Positions 16,633-25,235 of a stretch of 64,000 nt of DNA are shown here, piece after piece. Under the pieces are notes generated by a model, which saw only the letters and a program-made list of their open reading frames with translations, had not been told where the DNA came from and made no database searches. Every line of letters starts with the position of its first letter. Within the stretch, counting starts at the first letter, position 1. This DNA is from Lysinibacillus sp. KCTC 33748 (GTDB lineage Bacteria; Bacillota; Bacilli; Bacillales_A; Planococcaceae), in contig NZ_MWSJ01000011.1 in NCBI RefSeq assembly GCF_002237755.1, positions 62,001 to 126,000 of the forward strand, given 5' to 3'. The position numbers and the translations under genes are program-made.

Positions 16633-17366
16633 TGGGATCTATATTGAGCGCTGAATGGTTTAAATTACGTAAATCAAAAATGGTGCCATTAATTTTGGCA
16701 GGACCTATAATCGGACTTTTTATAGGATTAACATCGAATTTTAGTGATATGGCGGATTCTGGAGTTAATGAATGGTATAGCTCGTTAATTTCTATGAATT
16801 TATTGTATGCATTATTATTTCTACCTTTAATTTCAGGAGTATTTGCGAGTCTAATTTGTAGATATGAACATCAATCTGGTGGCTGGAAACAACTTTTAGC
16901 ACTACCTGTGACAAGAGGGAAAGTGTTTGCCGCAAAGTATGTATTAATTATGCTTCTTGTGATGGCGATGCAGATATTATATTTATGTTCTATATATGCA
17001 GTAGGTCTTATGAAAGGCTACTCAGATCCCTTCCCAATGGAAATTGTGTGGAAAAGTATTTTTGGCGGATGGCTAGCGACAATGCCATTAGTCGCGTTGC
17101 AGCTTTGGACGTCCATTATGTTTAAAAGTTTTGCTGCTCCATTTGCAGTAAACGTTGTATTTACTTTACCGTCTATATTAGCGGTCAATTCCGCACGTTT
17201 TGGACCTTACTATCCATGGGGGCAGCCCTTCTTGATGATGAATGTAGGTGGTAATACAGGTGATGTATTCTTCGTGCCTTGGGATCAATTATTAACAGTT
17301 GTAGGAGGAGGATTCTTACTGTTTTTCCTTGGAGGATATTTATATTTCCAACGAAAAGCTATATAA
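16632..17366 (+). CDS. ABC-2 type permease (MutG/EpiG-like)
   Basis: 244 residues with six probable membrane segments. It is a diverged paralogue of the preceding permease: CRYEHQSGGWKQLLALPVTRGKVFAAKY aligns with the same loop there (quoted in part). Together they form a heterodimeric membrane unit for the ATPase. The genes share one base. Confidence 0.82.
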   Translation: MGSILSAEWFKLRKSKMVPLILAGPIIGLFIGLTSNFSDMADSGVNEWYSSLISMNLLYALLFLPLISGVFASLICRYEHQSGGWKQLLALPVTRGKVFAAKYVLIMLLVMAMQILYLCSIYAVGLMKGYSDPFPMEIVWKSIFGGWLATMPLVALQLWTSIMFKSFAAPFAVNVVFTLPSILAVNSARFGPYYPWGQPFLMMNVGGNTGDVFFVPWDQLLTVVGGGFLLFFLGGYLYFQRKAI

Positions 17367-17433
17367 AGTGTGGGACTATTTCATTCTGCTAATGTGGAGT
17401 AACTTTTTTATAAATAAAGGGAGGCTTTTTTAA

Positions 17434-18696
17434 ATGGCACTTGTTAAAAGGAGTTTTTTGTTAATTTCAACAATATTTCTTGTGTTTGTTTTAGCGGGGT
17501 GGGGAAAGGTAGAGGCTGTTAAGGATGCTTCAAAATATACATCCGCGGTTGAAAATATCGATATTCCAAATGACGTGAAAGTAATTGGTTTTGGAGAAGC
17601 AACACATGGTAACGTTGAATTCCAAACTTTAAAGAAAGATGTATTTCAAGCTTTAATAAAAAATGAAAATGTTCGTGTGTTTGTGTTAGAAGGTGATTTT
17701 GGTGGCGCTCAGCAAATTAATCAGTTTATTTTAAATGGTACTGGCACAGCTGAGGAAGCGGTAAAAGCTTTGGATTATGGTATTTATAAAACAGAGCAAA
17801 TGATTGAGTTTGTTCAGTGGATGCATGATTACAATATGACTGCCAATGAGAAAGATAAAATTTATTTTTATGGTAACGATATGCAACGCTATGATTATAG
17901 TAAAAAAGGATTACTAGACTATTACGAAGTGGTCAATAGTGAAGGTGCTAAGAAATATAAGGAACAGCTAAAAGATGCGACGAATAAAACAATGAGAGAT
18001 TTATCTAGTAGTCAGCTAGAGAAACTTGACAAAAGTATGGATGCAATCATAAAGGATTTGCAAACAAATAAAGATTCTTATGAAAAGAAATCGTCGAAAG
18101 AAGCTTATTTACTTGCTGCTCAATATGCGCAAATTATGAAGCAGCGAACGCAATTATTTTTAAGTGATAATAATTATGCAAATCTTCGTGATGAATATTT
18201 AGCGAACAACTTACAATGGATCGTTGATTTTGAAGCGGGTCGAGGTCATGATAAAGTACTGATGTCTGCTCATAATGGACATATAGAAAAAACTTCGGCG
18301 AATCTGGCAGGGTACAAATCTATGGGCCAATACTTAGACGAAGTGTATAAAGATGCGTACTTTGCTATTGGGACTGACTTTGTTAAAAATACGTTTCAAG
18401 CACAAAATGAGTCTGGCGTAAGAAAAGAGTATACAATTAAGCACCGTAATGCATTAATAGATGCTTTCAGCGAAGTGAAGGAAAATATATTCTATGTAGA
18501 CTTTAAAAAGGCTAATGAATCTCAGGATTTAGCTGACATCTTAGCACAAAAACAAAGAATGGGTAATATCGGAGATGACTTTAGTGTTTGGTATAAGTTT
18601 ATGAAGATGCTTTATACAATTAATATGACACCTGCTGAGGCATATGATGGCATTATAATTGTGCAAAAGGCAACACCAACAAAGGTTATTGATTAA
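17434..18696 (+). CDS. Secreted erythromycin-esterase-like protein
   Basis: 420 residues with an N-terminal signal peptide (FLLISTIFLVFVLAGWGKVEA). The family core is VIGFGEATHGNVEF near residue 50, then VFVLEGDFGG and later SAHNGHI, giving the conserved Glu and His residues. It lies 68 bases after the ABC permease gene with its own GGGAGG site and may be in the same unit. Whether it degrades an antibiotic is untested; the setting next to a BceRS/BcrA-like system makes an envelope-stress role possible. Confidence 0.8.
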   Translation: MALVKRSFLLISTIFLVFVLAGWGKVEAVKDASKYTSAVENIDIPNDVKVIGFGEATHGNVEFQTLKKDVFQALIKNENVRVFVLEGDFGGAQQINQFILNGTGTAEEAVKALDYGIYKTEQMIEFVQWMHDYNMTANEKDKIYFYGNDMQRYDYSKKGLLDYYEVVNSEGAKKYKEQLKDATNKTMRDLSSSQLEKLDKSMDAIIKDLQTNKDSYEKKSSKEAYLLAAQYAQIMKQRTQLFLSDNNYANLRDEYLANNLQWIVDFEAGRGHDKVLMSAHNGHIEKTSANLAGYKSMGQYLDEVYKDAYFAIGTDFVKNTFQAQNESGVRKEYTIKHRNALIDAFSEVKENIFYVDFKKANESQDLADILAQKQRMGNIGDDFSVWYKFMKMLYTINMTPAEAYDGIIIVQKATPTKVID

Positions 18697-18756
18697 CGTG
18701 GAGAAAAGCTATTGAGACAATGAAATTAAAGTATGACTCTTATGGCAAAATGAGGG

Positions 18757-18812
18757 GTTGATTTCCGTTCCGACTGGGCGAGTAGCCTGGAACGGAAATC
18801 ACTCTCACTTAA
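18757..18812. repeat. Repeat family A, copy 5 (minimal)
   Basis: GTTGATTTCCGTTCCGACTG and the facing CTGGAACGGAAATCAC are separated by under 20 bases, so this copy is almost only a hairpin. Its right flank (CACTTAAAGAGCCGCAACAT) resembles the flank of copy 3. Confidence 0.75.
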
Positions 18813-18972
18813 AGAGCCGCAACATTCACAAAGATTTCTTTGACCATTTTGTTTTTCAACACTATGAAATCGAAGTTTAAATGATGTATATTTCCGTTTC
18901 ATTACACCTTCTAAGACTAAGTATTGAATACCTCAATTTTGTTAATGATAAAAAAGAGGAGGTGTGGAAACG

Positions 18973-19131
18973 ATGGCACAAGAAATTCTTTGTGAAGTCA
19001 ATAACTGTACATTTTGGAACTCTGGAAACAGATGTGGTGCAGAAAAAATTTATGTTGTAAGTCAAAAGGGACAACATGCATCTAATAGTGAAGAAACAGA
19101 TTGTAAAACATTTAATCCTGAAACACATTAA
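18973..19131 (+). CDS. DUF1540 small Cys protein
   Basis: 52 residues. ATG at 18973 follows an excellent GAGGAGGTG. The protein has the DUF1540 pattern: CEVNNCTFWNSGNRCGAEKI, then DCKTFNP, with four Cys spaced as a small metal-binding or disulfide domain. Such proteins are common in spore-forming Firmicutes, of unknown role. Too short for a simple ORF filter but well supported by site, motif and terminator. Confidence 0.85.
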   Translation: MAQEILCEVNNCTFWNSGNRCGAEKIYVVSQKGQHASNSEETDCKTFNPETH

Positions 19132-19137
19132 ATGTTT

Positions 19138-19170
19138 AAAGGGTAACCATATAAATGGTTACCCTTTTCC
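19138..19170. terminator. Bidirectional intrinsic terminator
   Basis: AAAGGGTAACCA pairs with TGGTTACCCTTT across six bases, followed by T residues. Confidence 0.88.
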
Positions 19171-19177
19171 TATATCT

Positions 19178-19423
19178 TTATAAATAGACATCCACTTTTT
19201 CTTTGTTAAACAAAAGCGTATGAGCATTTTCCACTTTTTCCTCTACATAATCTAATGAATACTTTCCATAGGAATCTGTTAAATCACCAATCGCACGAGA
19301 TAAATTATCAATAACAGGAATCAACGTTTCTAAGTGAGTAAGTACTCCGCCTTTATTCATTTCATCAGTAATTTCATGAGCAAGATGTTGAATCTTTCTT
19401 AATCGCAATTTTTCAGATTGCAT
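19178..19423 (-). CDS. Small helical hypothetical protein
   Basis: 81 residues with AAGGAGGG 7 bases before the ATG. Entirely helical and charged (LRKIQHLAHEITDEM, PVIDNLSRAIGDL, YVEEKVENAHTLLF), with no signal, membrane segment or Cys. Family not recognised. Monocistronic and convergent with the DUF1540 gene. Confidence 0.7.
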   Translation of the reverse strand: MQSEKLRLRKIQHLAHEITDEMNKGGVLTHLETLIPVIDNLSRAIGDLTDSYGKYSLDYVEEKVENAHTLLFNKEKVDVYL

Positions 19424-19509
19424 GAAACCCTCCTTGTTGAACCAATTTATGATGCTTAAATATATGTCAAACCATATAATTTCATGAATGATTCCGATGG
19501 GCCTTCACC

Positions 19510-19707
19510 TTGCTAGATTTTACCGAAAGACTACTCAGATCCAACAGCCGACAGCTCAGGTGAAATCTTAAATATTCAATCTCCATATTATTTTTTAGCG
19601 ATATAAGCGTTAATTTAGAAGGTTATCAGAAAGAAGAACATACGGATCAATTAAAGAAAGGTAAAATTGGCGATGCGTTAAATGAATTGGAACTAATTAG
19701 CAAATAA
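19510..19707 (+). pseudogene. Decayed gene fragment
   Basis: Two plus-strand frames read as pieces of one protein: LPKDYSDPTADSSGEILNIQ then SPYYFLA in one frame, and after a shift near 19600, DISVNLEGYQKEEHTDQLKK then GKIGDALNELELISK and stop at 19705-19707. No ribosome site or intact start. The parent family is not recognised. It fills the otherwise empty 19424-19760 gap. Confidence 0.45.
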
Positions 19708-19760
19708 GGTATAATAACTGTGAAATAAAAACTAATAATAGAAGTAGCGGGGGAAGAAAG

Positions 19761-20432
19761 ATGGATAGGTTATTGCAAAATATTGTTACTTGGGCCAGCA
19801 AGAAAGAAACGCCAATTGTTATTGGTATTTCTGGTCATGGAGCAGCAGGAAAAACAACGTTCGCCAATAATCTTATTAACTGCTTTAACGGAGATGAAGT
19901 GAATTATATCAATACAGACCCGTACATTGTTAGTTCGGATATACGAAAGCATACAATTATCAATTATACTTATCGAAACGAGCAGCATCATTTTAAAATG
20001 ACAGCTTGCCATCCAGCGGCGCATCATTTGCCTTCTTTGGAAAGAGATATTCAAATGGTTAGAAAGGGTCTGGATTTATTGACAATAGATACGCACTATA
20101 TGAAATGTGCGTTTATTTCTTCAAAAAATAAAGTAACAATTGTAGAGGGGATGTGTGTAGCATTTATTGATCCCCAACTATTTGATTTGAAAATTTATTT
20201 TTATACAGATGGTGAGACGGAATTAAAGAGAAGGTCCGGTCGTGATGTAATTGAAAGGGGAACCGATATCAATTATTTAAAGCAATCCCATGAAGAACGT
20301 CGGATTCAATATGAATTGTTTATGCATTCGTATAGTGAGCATTTTGATATTATTTTTAAAACTTCCGATGAAGTAGTATGTCTAGAAAAAAATACGTTTG
20401 AATTTAACGACAGATTATCTCTACAAGCTTAA
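19761..20432 (+). CDS. Uridine kinase-like P-loop protein
   Basis: 223 residues. Walker A is ISGHGAAGKTTFANNL near residue 23; the next strand ends NTDPYIVS, and IVEGMCVAF resembles the uridine kinase/phosphoribulokinase core. LKRRSGRDVIERG supplies basic residues as in the lid. A soluble small-molecule kinase; uridine is only one candidate substrate. Site GGGGGAAG precedes the ATG. Confidence 0.72.
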   Translation: MDRLLQNIVTWASKKETPIVIGISGHGAAGKTTFANNLINCFNGDEVNYINTDPYIVSSDIRKHTIINYTYRNEQHHFKMTACHPAAHHLPSLERDIQMVRKGLDLLTIDTHYMKCAFISSKNKVTIVEGMCVAFIDPQLFDLKIYFYTDGETELKRRSGRDVIERGTDINYLKQSHEERRIQYELFMHSYSEHFDIIFKTSDEVVCLEKNTFEFNDRLSLQA

Positions 20433-20438
20433 ATAACT

Positions 20439-20480
20439 ATAAGAGCCTACATCCTATTTAAATAGGGTGTAGGCTCTTAT
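20439..20480. terminator. Bidirectional intrinsic terminator
   Basis: ATAAGAGCCTACA and TGTAGGCTCTTAT form a near-perfect long stem with inner ATCCTATTTAAATAGG pairing, between convergent genes. Confidence 0.85.
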
Positions 20481-20484
20481 ACAA

Positions 20485-21135
20485 TTAATATTGAAATTTC
20501 ACTCGAACATTCGCTTTAATGGCTATTTGACCTTGTTCAATAGGTGTCGATATTTTGGAATCAGCCATCGCCATTGATCTATACAGGACAGGTGTATCTT
20601 CATGTCCCTCAACGATTTCGATTGGTTGTGGTTGTAAAGGCAGATGCATCGTTTCTGCAATCGTTTTAGCTTTCATTTGGGCATTATGAAGGGCCAAACT
20701 AAGAGCTTGTTGATAATAGGCATCTACATTGTCAATGTTGAATTGGATAGAGGAAATCCGATTTGCACCATTTTCTACTGCTGTATCAATAATTTCACCA
20801 ATCTGGCTCGTATCCGTTACTTTAACGGTAATACCATTTGTTACTTCATAGCCTTTAAAAATCTGTTGGCCGTCCTTATAATCATAAAGTGGGGAAATAG
20901 TATAAACCGTTGTTTGAATATTTTCTCTCGGGATATGGAGAGCTAAAAGAGATTGGATGACACGATTCATAATTATCGCATTTTCCTGCTGTGCATCTTG
21001 TACATTTTTTCCTCTTGTTTGGACTTCTAACTGAATTTGAACATAGCTTGGAGTAGCTAATACTTTTCCATTTCCAGTGACAGCAATTACGCGAGATACA
21101 TGGGGTGATTGTTGACTAACACTTGCATAGTACAT
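20485..21135 (-). CDS. SIMPL (DUF541) domain protein
   Basis: 216 residues. Starts directly with the domain: RVIAVTGNGKVLATPSYVQI, later NIQTTVYTISPLYDY and YEVTNGITVKV, which are the characteristic SIMPL strands. Unlike many members it has no signal peptide, so it is probably cytosolic. Relatives such as BP26 form channel-like oligomers; the function here is unknown. Confidence 0.82.
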   Translation of the reverse strand: MYYASVSQQSPHVSRVIAVTGNGKVLATPSYVQIQLEVQTRGKNVQDAQQENAIIMNRVIQSLLALHIPRENIQTTVYTISPLYDYKDGQQIFKGYEVTNGITVKVTDTSQIGEIIDTAVENGANRISSIQFNIDNVDAYYQQALSLALHNAQMKAKTIAETMHLPLQPQPIEIVEGHEDTPVLYRSMAMADSKISTPIEQGQIAIKANVRVKFQY

Positions 21136-21198
21136 AGAGTACCACCTTTCGAATGGTTCATATTAGTTATGCTATGCTTGCTACAGAAGAAAATTGTT

Positions 21199-21831
21199 TT
21201 ACTTTGTCTGCTTTCTCAACAATTTATCATGGAGTTTTGTAAATAGCAGTAAAGCTAAAATTGTCCCAAGGAAGGCCGAAAGCATGTCCCATTGTGCATC
21301 CCATTGATCTCCTTGCATACCTACAAAATCTTTCGCTGCTCCACTACCCTTTGAAATTTTTGTACTGAGCCATTCAATGATTTCATAGAGAGCGGCAATA
21401 GCGAGCATAATGCTTATTGTTATGCCTGTTAACCAGGCGCCTTTTACTAGTGGTGTTTTTCGTATTAATATTTCTCTTATGACAATGGCCATCAAACCTT
21501 TTAGGAAATGCCCAAATCGATCGTAGTCATTTCGTTTTAAGTGAAACTCCTCTTTAATCCAGTTAAAAAGTGGAACCTCCGAATAAGTATAGTGTCCACC
21601 AATAAATGTTAGAATAGATAAAAGGGCAATGATAAAATAAGAAAGTGTTGTAAGGCGAAACTTGTTATAAATAGCGACTACAATAATAATTGCAACGACA
21701 GCGGGACTAACTTCTGCGAGCCAGTCTAAATAGGATACTGGTTTTATGACAGACCACACGAAAATAATTAGTACTATTAACAACAAAATTACATGTATTT
21801 TCCGATGATTATCTTTAGACAAAACAAACAC
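21199..21831 (-). CDS. DUF2238 membrane protein (YjdF-like)
   Basis: 210 residues with about six membrane segments. The family signature includes NDYDRFGHFLKG in the middle and YEIIEWLSTK, followed by GMQGDQWDAQWDM, with conserved acidic residues near membrane borders. Function unknown. Its ATG is close to an AAAGGAGTG site. Confidence 0.82.
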   Translation of the reverse strand: MFVLSKDNHRKIHVILLLIVLIIFVWSVIKPVSYLDWLAEVSPAVVAIIIVVAIYNKFRLTTLSYFIIALLSILTFIGGHYTYSEVPLFNWIKEEFHLKRNDYDRFGHFLKGLMAIVIREILIRKTPLVKGAWLTGITISIMLAIAALYEIIEWLSTKISKGSGAAKDFVGMQGDQWDAQWDMLSAFLGTILALLLFTKLHDKLLRKQTK

Positions 21832-21892
21832 TCCTTTTGTCTAAAGTATAGGAATAGAGTAAATAGCTTATACACTTTATAAGACTGAAGAA

Positions 21893-21928
21893 AAAAGCGC
21901 CTAGTCGTATTGCACTGACGCTTTGTAA
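21893..21928 (-). terminator. Intrinsic terminator
   Basis: On the minus strand AAAGCGTCAGT and ACTAGGCGCTTT pair with one bulge, then TTT. It ends the DUF1805 transcript. Confidence 0.6.
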
Positions 21929-21936
21929 TAATTTTG

Positions 21937-22239
21937 TTATACCATTCTTAATAATGCCTCTACACCAGACATTCCTTCAGAAATACCAAGTTGATGCGCT
22001 TCATATGTCACAGATTCTAATGGAGCTGTCAATAATTCATCAATTGTTTTCACGCCAACTGCTCGACCGGCAATAATTTTCCGATCTGCTAAGCGGTCAT
22101 TTAATAGACCAACATCTAAAGCCCCACACATAATGTACCCCGTGTCGTTAGAAATTGTTAGCAGTGTTGTTTTTGGTAATTGAACAACTATTGCAGTGAA
22201 AAAATGGCCTTTAATCATAATAGGCTCAATTGTTACCAT
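21937..22239 (-). CDS. DUF1805 (YunC-like) protein
   Basis: 100 residues, the full family length. Typical segments are NDTGYIMCGALDVGLLNDRL near residue 30 and GRAVGVKTIDELL, the same order as B. subtilis YunC. A small soluble protein of unknown function. AAAGGAG site 9 bases before ATG. Confidence 0.82.
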   Translation of the reverse strand: MVTIEPIMIKGHFFTAIVVQLPKTTLLTISNDTGYIMCGALDVGLLNDRLADRKIIAGRAVGVKTIDELLTAPLESVTYEAHQLGISEGMSGVEALLRMV

Positions 22240-22443
22240 CCGAAATCACTCCTTTTCTCTCTATATACATATGGCGATAGTTAAAAAGGTGTTCGGCATT
22301 TTTATTAAAAAATTATTAGTTACCAAAAATGATCGGTGTTTTAAGAGGAGAAAACAGCCAAACCTTCATAAGTATAATTCATTGTAATTCGTAAATAGTA
22401 AGTTGACGGAGTTATGTGAATTTGAACTTGGGAGGTGATGCTT

Positions 22444-23178
22444 ATGACACGTAAATATGTATTGGTTCTATCCTTGTTTTTTTTAATCATATCGGTAATA
22501 TCTTCAGTGACAACCTATGCGGATAAAGGACGACCTTATTATGAGGAGACAGGGGAAGTTGTATGGGACATTAACACAAAAGACAAAATAATTGCTCTGA
22601 CTTTCGACGATGGCCCTCATCCCCAGTATACGGCAGCTATTTTAGATTTATTGGCTAAGTATGATGCAAAGGCGACGTTTTTTATTATTGGAAAAAATGC
22701 AGAAAAATATCCAGACCTTGTTTTACGATCTTTTTCAGAAGGACATGAGCTTGCCAATCATACGTATTCACATCCGTTTAAAGCTTCCGTAGCTGAATTA
22801 CAGTCACAACTACGTAAGACAAAGGAAATAATTTATAGTATTACTGGATTTTCACCGATATTGTTCCGTCCTGTAGGTGGTTACTATAATGATCAAATGA
22901 TTAATGCCGCTGTAAAGGATGGATACAAAGTAGTGATGTGGTCTTGGCATCAGGATACTCAAGATTGGAAACAGCCAGGGGTCAATAAAATTGTACAAAA
23001 AGTGATGAAGGGAACGGAGCCAGGTGATGTTATTTTGTTCCACGATGGAGGCGGCAATCGTACGCAGACCATCAAAGCATTGGAGGAAATATTGCCAAAA
23101 CTGAAGAAACAAGGCTATACATTTGTCACAATATCCGAGTTGATTAAAATCAAACAGCAACAAGAGCAAGTGCAATGA
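22444..23178 (+). CDS. Polysaccharide deacetylase (NodB domain)
   Basis: 244 residues, from ATG at 22444 which follows GGGAGGTGATG; an upstream GTG overlaps the site. Signal peptide about residues 1-27. NodB motifs: ALTFDDGPHPQYT (metal Asp), ELANHTYSHP (metal His pair), FRPVGGYYND, WSWHQDTQDW and VILFHDGG. A secreted metal-dependent deacetylase of peptidoglycan or chitin-like sugars, similar to YheN/PdaA-type enzymes. Confidence 0.88.
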   Translation: MTRKYVLVLSLFFLIISVISSVTTYADKGRPYYEETGEVVWDINTKDKIIALTFDDGPHPQYTAAILDLLAKYDAKATFFIIGKNAEKYPDLVLRSFSEGHELANHTYSHPFKASVAELQSQLRKTKEIIYSITGFSPILFRPVGGYYNDQMINAAVKDGYKVVMWSWHQDTQDWKQPGVNKIVQKVMKGTEPGDVILFHDGGGNRTQTIKALEEILPKLKKQGYTFVTISELIKIKQQQEQVQ

Positions 23179-23182
23179 GGAT

Positions 23183-23222
23183 AATAAGCCATCTCAGTAG
23201 ATTGAAATGGCTTATTTTTTCT
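23183..23222 (+). terminator. Intrinsic terminator
   Basis: AATAAGCCAT pairs with ATGGCTTATT, followed by TTTTTT. Confidence 0.75.
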
Positions 23223-23265
23223 CCATGTCTTCGCGCAGCGGATAGTAAAATTAGTCATTTCAATA

Positions 23266-23526
23266 TTACCAAAATAATAGTGGTGCTAGGGCAATTCCGG
23301 CAACTACCCCAAATGCGATTCCAATTCCAAAAGCTGCTCCGGCTCTTCCAAAACCCCAACCCCATCCTAAACCATAACCGCCAAATCGTCTATCAGGTAG
23401 AATCCACACCTGTCTTCTATCCACCCTAGTTATTTCTCCATAATGTACTCTGCCACCAGTTTCTACAATTCTTACACGTTTACCATGATATTTACAGCAA
23501 AGATTATAAGTATCAGCTGGATTCAC
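23266..23526 (-). CDS. Small Gly-rich hypothetical protein
   Basis: 86 residues with AAAGGAGGGATAG before the start. N-terminal half: CCKYHGKRVRIVETGGRVHY then GEITRVDRRQVWILPD, like a small Sm/SH3-type barrel. C-terminal half: Gly-rich and hydrophobic (GLGWGWGFGRAGAAFGIGIA), possibly one membrane segment. Seen in many spore formers; function not known. Monocistronic. Confidence 0.7.
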   Translation of the reverse strand: MNPADTYNLCCKYHGKRVRIVETGGRVHYGEITRVDRRQVWILPDRRFGGYGLGWGWGFGRAGAAFGIGIAFGVVAGIALAPLLFW

Positions 23527-23633
23527 AAACTATCCCTCCTTTCGGCTTCCTTACAAGCTAATATATGCGGTTGCAAACATTATCACTAGCCGATTGTCTA
23601 CGCCAGACATAAGCTATAGTAAGGGGGGAATGT

Positions 23634-24422
23634 ATGTCAGTAATACCTACAGATGAGTGGCTCAATGAATTAATAGCTAGTCAAAAGCGTAATCACAAAA
23701 ATCTTGAGGACTTACAACGCTCTATACTTTGCAGTCGTTTAGTAGAGATTTTTATTGGTGGATCTCTAGATGAAATACAATTTGAACTACTGCAACAGGG
23801 ACTTTTTCAGTCACATGAAAAAATAGATATTAACAAGTTAAAAAGACAAAACGTTTGGGAAGTAGTACAGAAGGAATTTAACTATTTAAAGGAGAAATGG
23901 AGCGGTCCAAATATACCAATCTATATCTTCCCAATCACGCAGGAGCAAATGATTACTAAGAAAAACGGTGTTGCCTATCCAAATGCTATGTTTTTATATA
24001 TAGGAGAGCTTGAAAAGCAGGAGCTTAAAGCACTATTTGCACATGAGTATAATCATGTTTGTCGTTTGCAATATGTAAATAAATCGCTAGACGAAGTGAC
24101 TTTATTAGATTCTTTAATTTTAGAAGGATTAGCAGAATGCGCAGTGGAGGAAATTTACGGGGATAAATGGTTAGCACCATGGTTGAAGTACTACTCAATG
24201 GATAAGATGCTAGAAATTTGGAGGGGGCATATTTTGCCTCAAATCAATATTCAAGGATTAAACAATCATGTTGAGTTCTTATATGGTGGAAAGCTTCCTC
24301 AGTGGATAGGATATTGCATTGGTTACGAAATAGTAAGGACCTATATAAAAAATCATTCATCCAATAACCTGCATGTAAAAAGCTCGGAGGAAATACTTGC
24401 TGGCTCTGATTTTTCTTTATAA
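23634..24422 (+). CDS. DUF2268 putative zinc protease
   Basis: 262 residues. A zincin motif HEYNH occurs at residues 137-141 (ALFAHEYNHVCRLQYV), followed about 30 residues later by EGLAECAVEEIYG, which supplies the third ligand in this family. No signal peptide. Probably a cytosolic or peripherally associated metallopeptidase of the YjaZ/HopN1-like group; substrate unknown. Site AAGGGGGG. Confidence 0.82.
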   Translation: MSVIPTDEWLNELIASQKRNHKNLEDLQRSILCSRLVEIFIGGSLDEIQFELLQQGLFQSHEKIDINKLKRQNVWEVVQKEFNYLKEKWSGPNIPIYIFPITQEQMITKKNGVAYPNAMFLYIGELEKQELKALFAHEYNHVCRLQYVNKSLDEVTLLDSLILEGLAECAVEEIYGDKWLAPWLKYYSMDKMLEIWRGHILPQINIQGLNNHVEFLYGGKLPQWIGYCIGYEIVRTYIKNHSSNNLHVKSSEEILAGSDFSL

Positions 24423-24438
24423 GCAATTCCTATGTAAA

Positions 24439-24567
24439 GTTTCATCACTGAAAGATAGAGATGGGTAATGTATGTAATGAGGATAAGCTGATCTTTGTTA
24501 TGACTGGGCGACTCCCAGAAAGCGCCCAGCCGTAACGGAAATCAACCCCGTGTTATGGTGAGGAACC
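24439..24567. repeat. Repeat family A, copy 6
   Basis: Outer GTTTCATCACT and GGTGAGGAACC, inner GCTGATCTTTGTTATGACTG and CAGCCGTAACGGAAATCAAC. The two inner arms share a matching departure from the usual GTTCCGGCTG (TTATGACTG against CAGCCGTAA), which keeps the stem mostly paired. Confidence 0.8.
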
Positions 24568-24648
24568 TTAATTTTGATACGAGCGAGTGTGCCCTTCCAT
24601 AACATTGACACAAATCTTCCGCTACAATAGAAGGAAGGAGTGATTGTC

Positions 24649-25161
24649 ATGTCAAATGAACTTAAAAATGTATTATCACCGGTTATTGATTTGTCAACGA
24701 AAGTGCTAATTGTCGGCTCAATGCCGGGGAAACAATCGTTAGAGAAGCAGCAATATTATGGTAACCCACGTAATCACTTTTGGCCGATTATTGGGGAAAT
24801 CTTAGAAGTAGAAATACCTCAGAATTATGGAGAAAGATTACAATTGCTAAAGAACCATCATATTGGTCTCTGGGATACCATAGAGTCGTGCGAGCGTAAA
24901 GGAAGCCTAGATGCAGCCATTCGTAATGAAAAACCGAATGACTTTAAAACGCTTTTTGAACACTATCCTTATATTGAGCTAGTGCTTTTTAATGGCGCAA
25001 AGGCGTTCGAGGTTTTTAAAAAGCATATTGGCCTTGAGGTTTTAGATGGTCGAGCATATCAGAAAATGCCTTCAACTAGCCCAATACCAGGGAAAAATAT
25101 TAAATCCTTTGAAGAAAAGCTTGAGGATTGGCGAGTAATGCACTCTTATTTGTCTAGATAA
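24649..25161 (+). CDS. DNA-deoxyinosine glycosylase (UDG superfamily)
   Basis: 170 residues, ATG at 24649 after AAGGAAGGAGTG. UDG-superfamily signatures: LIVGSMPGKQSLEKQQYYGN near the start, HFWPIIGE, GLWDTIESCERKGSLD, and the C-terminal MPSTSPIPGKN. These are the marks of the TIGR04274-type hypoxanthine/deoxyinosine glycosylases, which cut deaminated adenine from DNA in base excision repair. Cytosolic, monocistronic. Confidence 0.85.
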   Translation: MSNELKNVLSPVIDLSTKVLIVGSMPGKQSLEKQQYYGNPRNHFWPIIGEILEVEIPQNYGERLQLLKNHHIGLWDTIESCERKGSLDAAIRNEKPNDFKTLFEHYPYIELVLFNGAKAFEVFKKHIGLEVLDGRAYQKMPSTSPIPGKNIKSFEEKLEDWRVMHSYLSR

Positions 25162-25169
25162 TTACATGA

Positions 25170-25212
25170 CAAAATCCCCTCCGAGTGTGTTGCTTGACGG
25201 AGAGGATTGTAA
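25170..25212. terminator. Intrinsic terminator
   Basis: AATCCCCTCCG and CGGAGAGGATT form an imperfect stem between convergent genes. Confidence 0.6.
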
Positions 25213-25235
25213 GCATTATTTAATAGATGATGACA

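Noticed and set aside
23175-23429. 84-codon frame after the deacetylase
   Set aside because: It covers the terminator and the antisense of the Gly-rich gene; no ribosome site.
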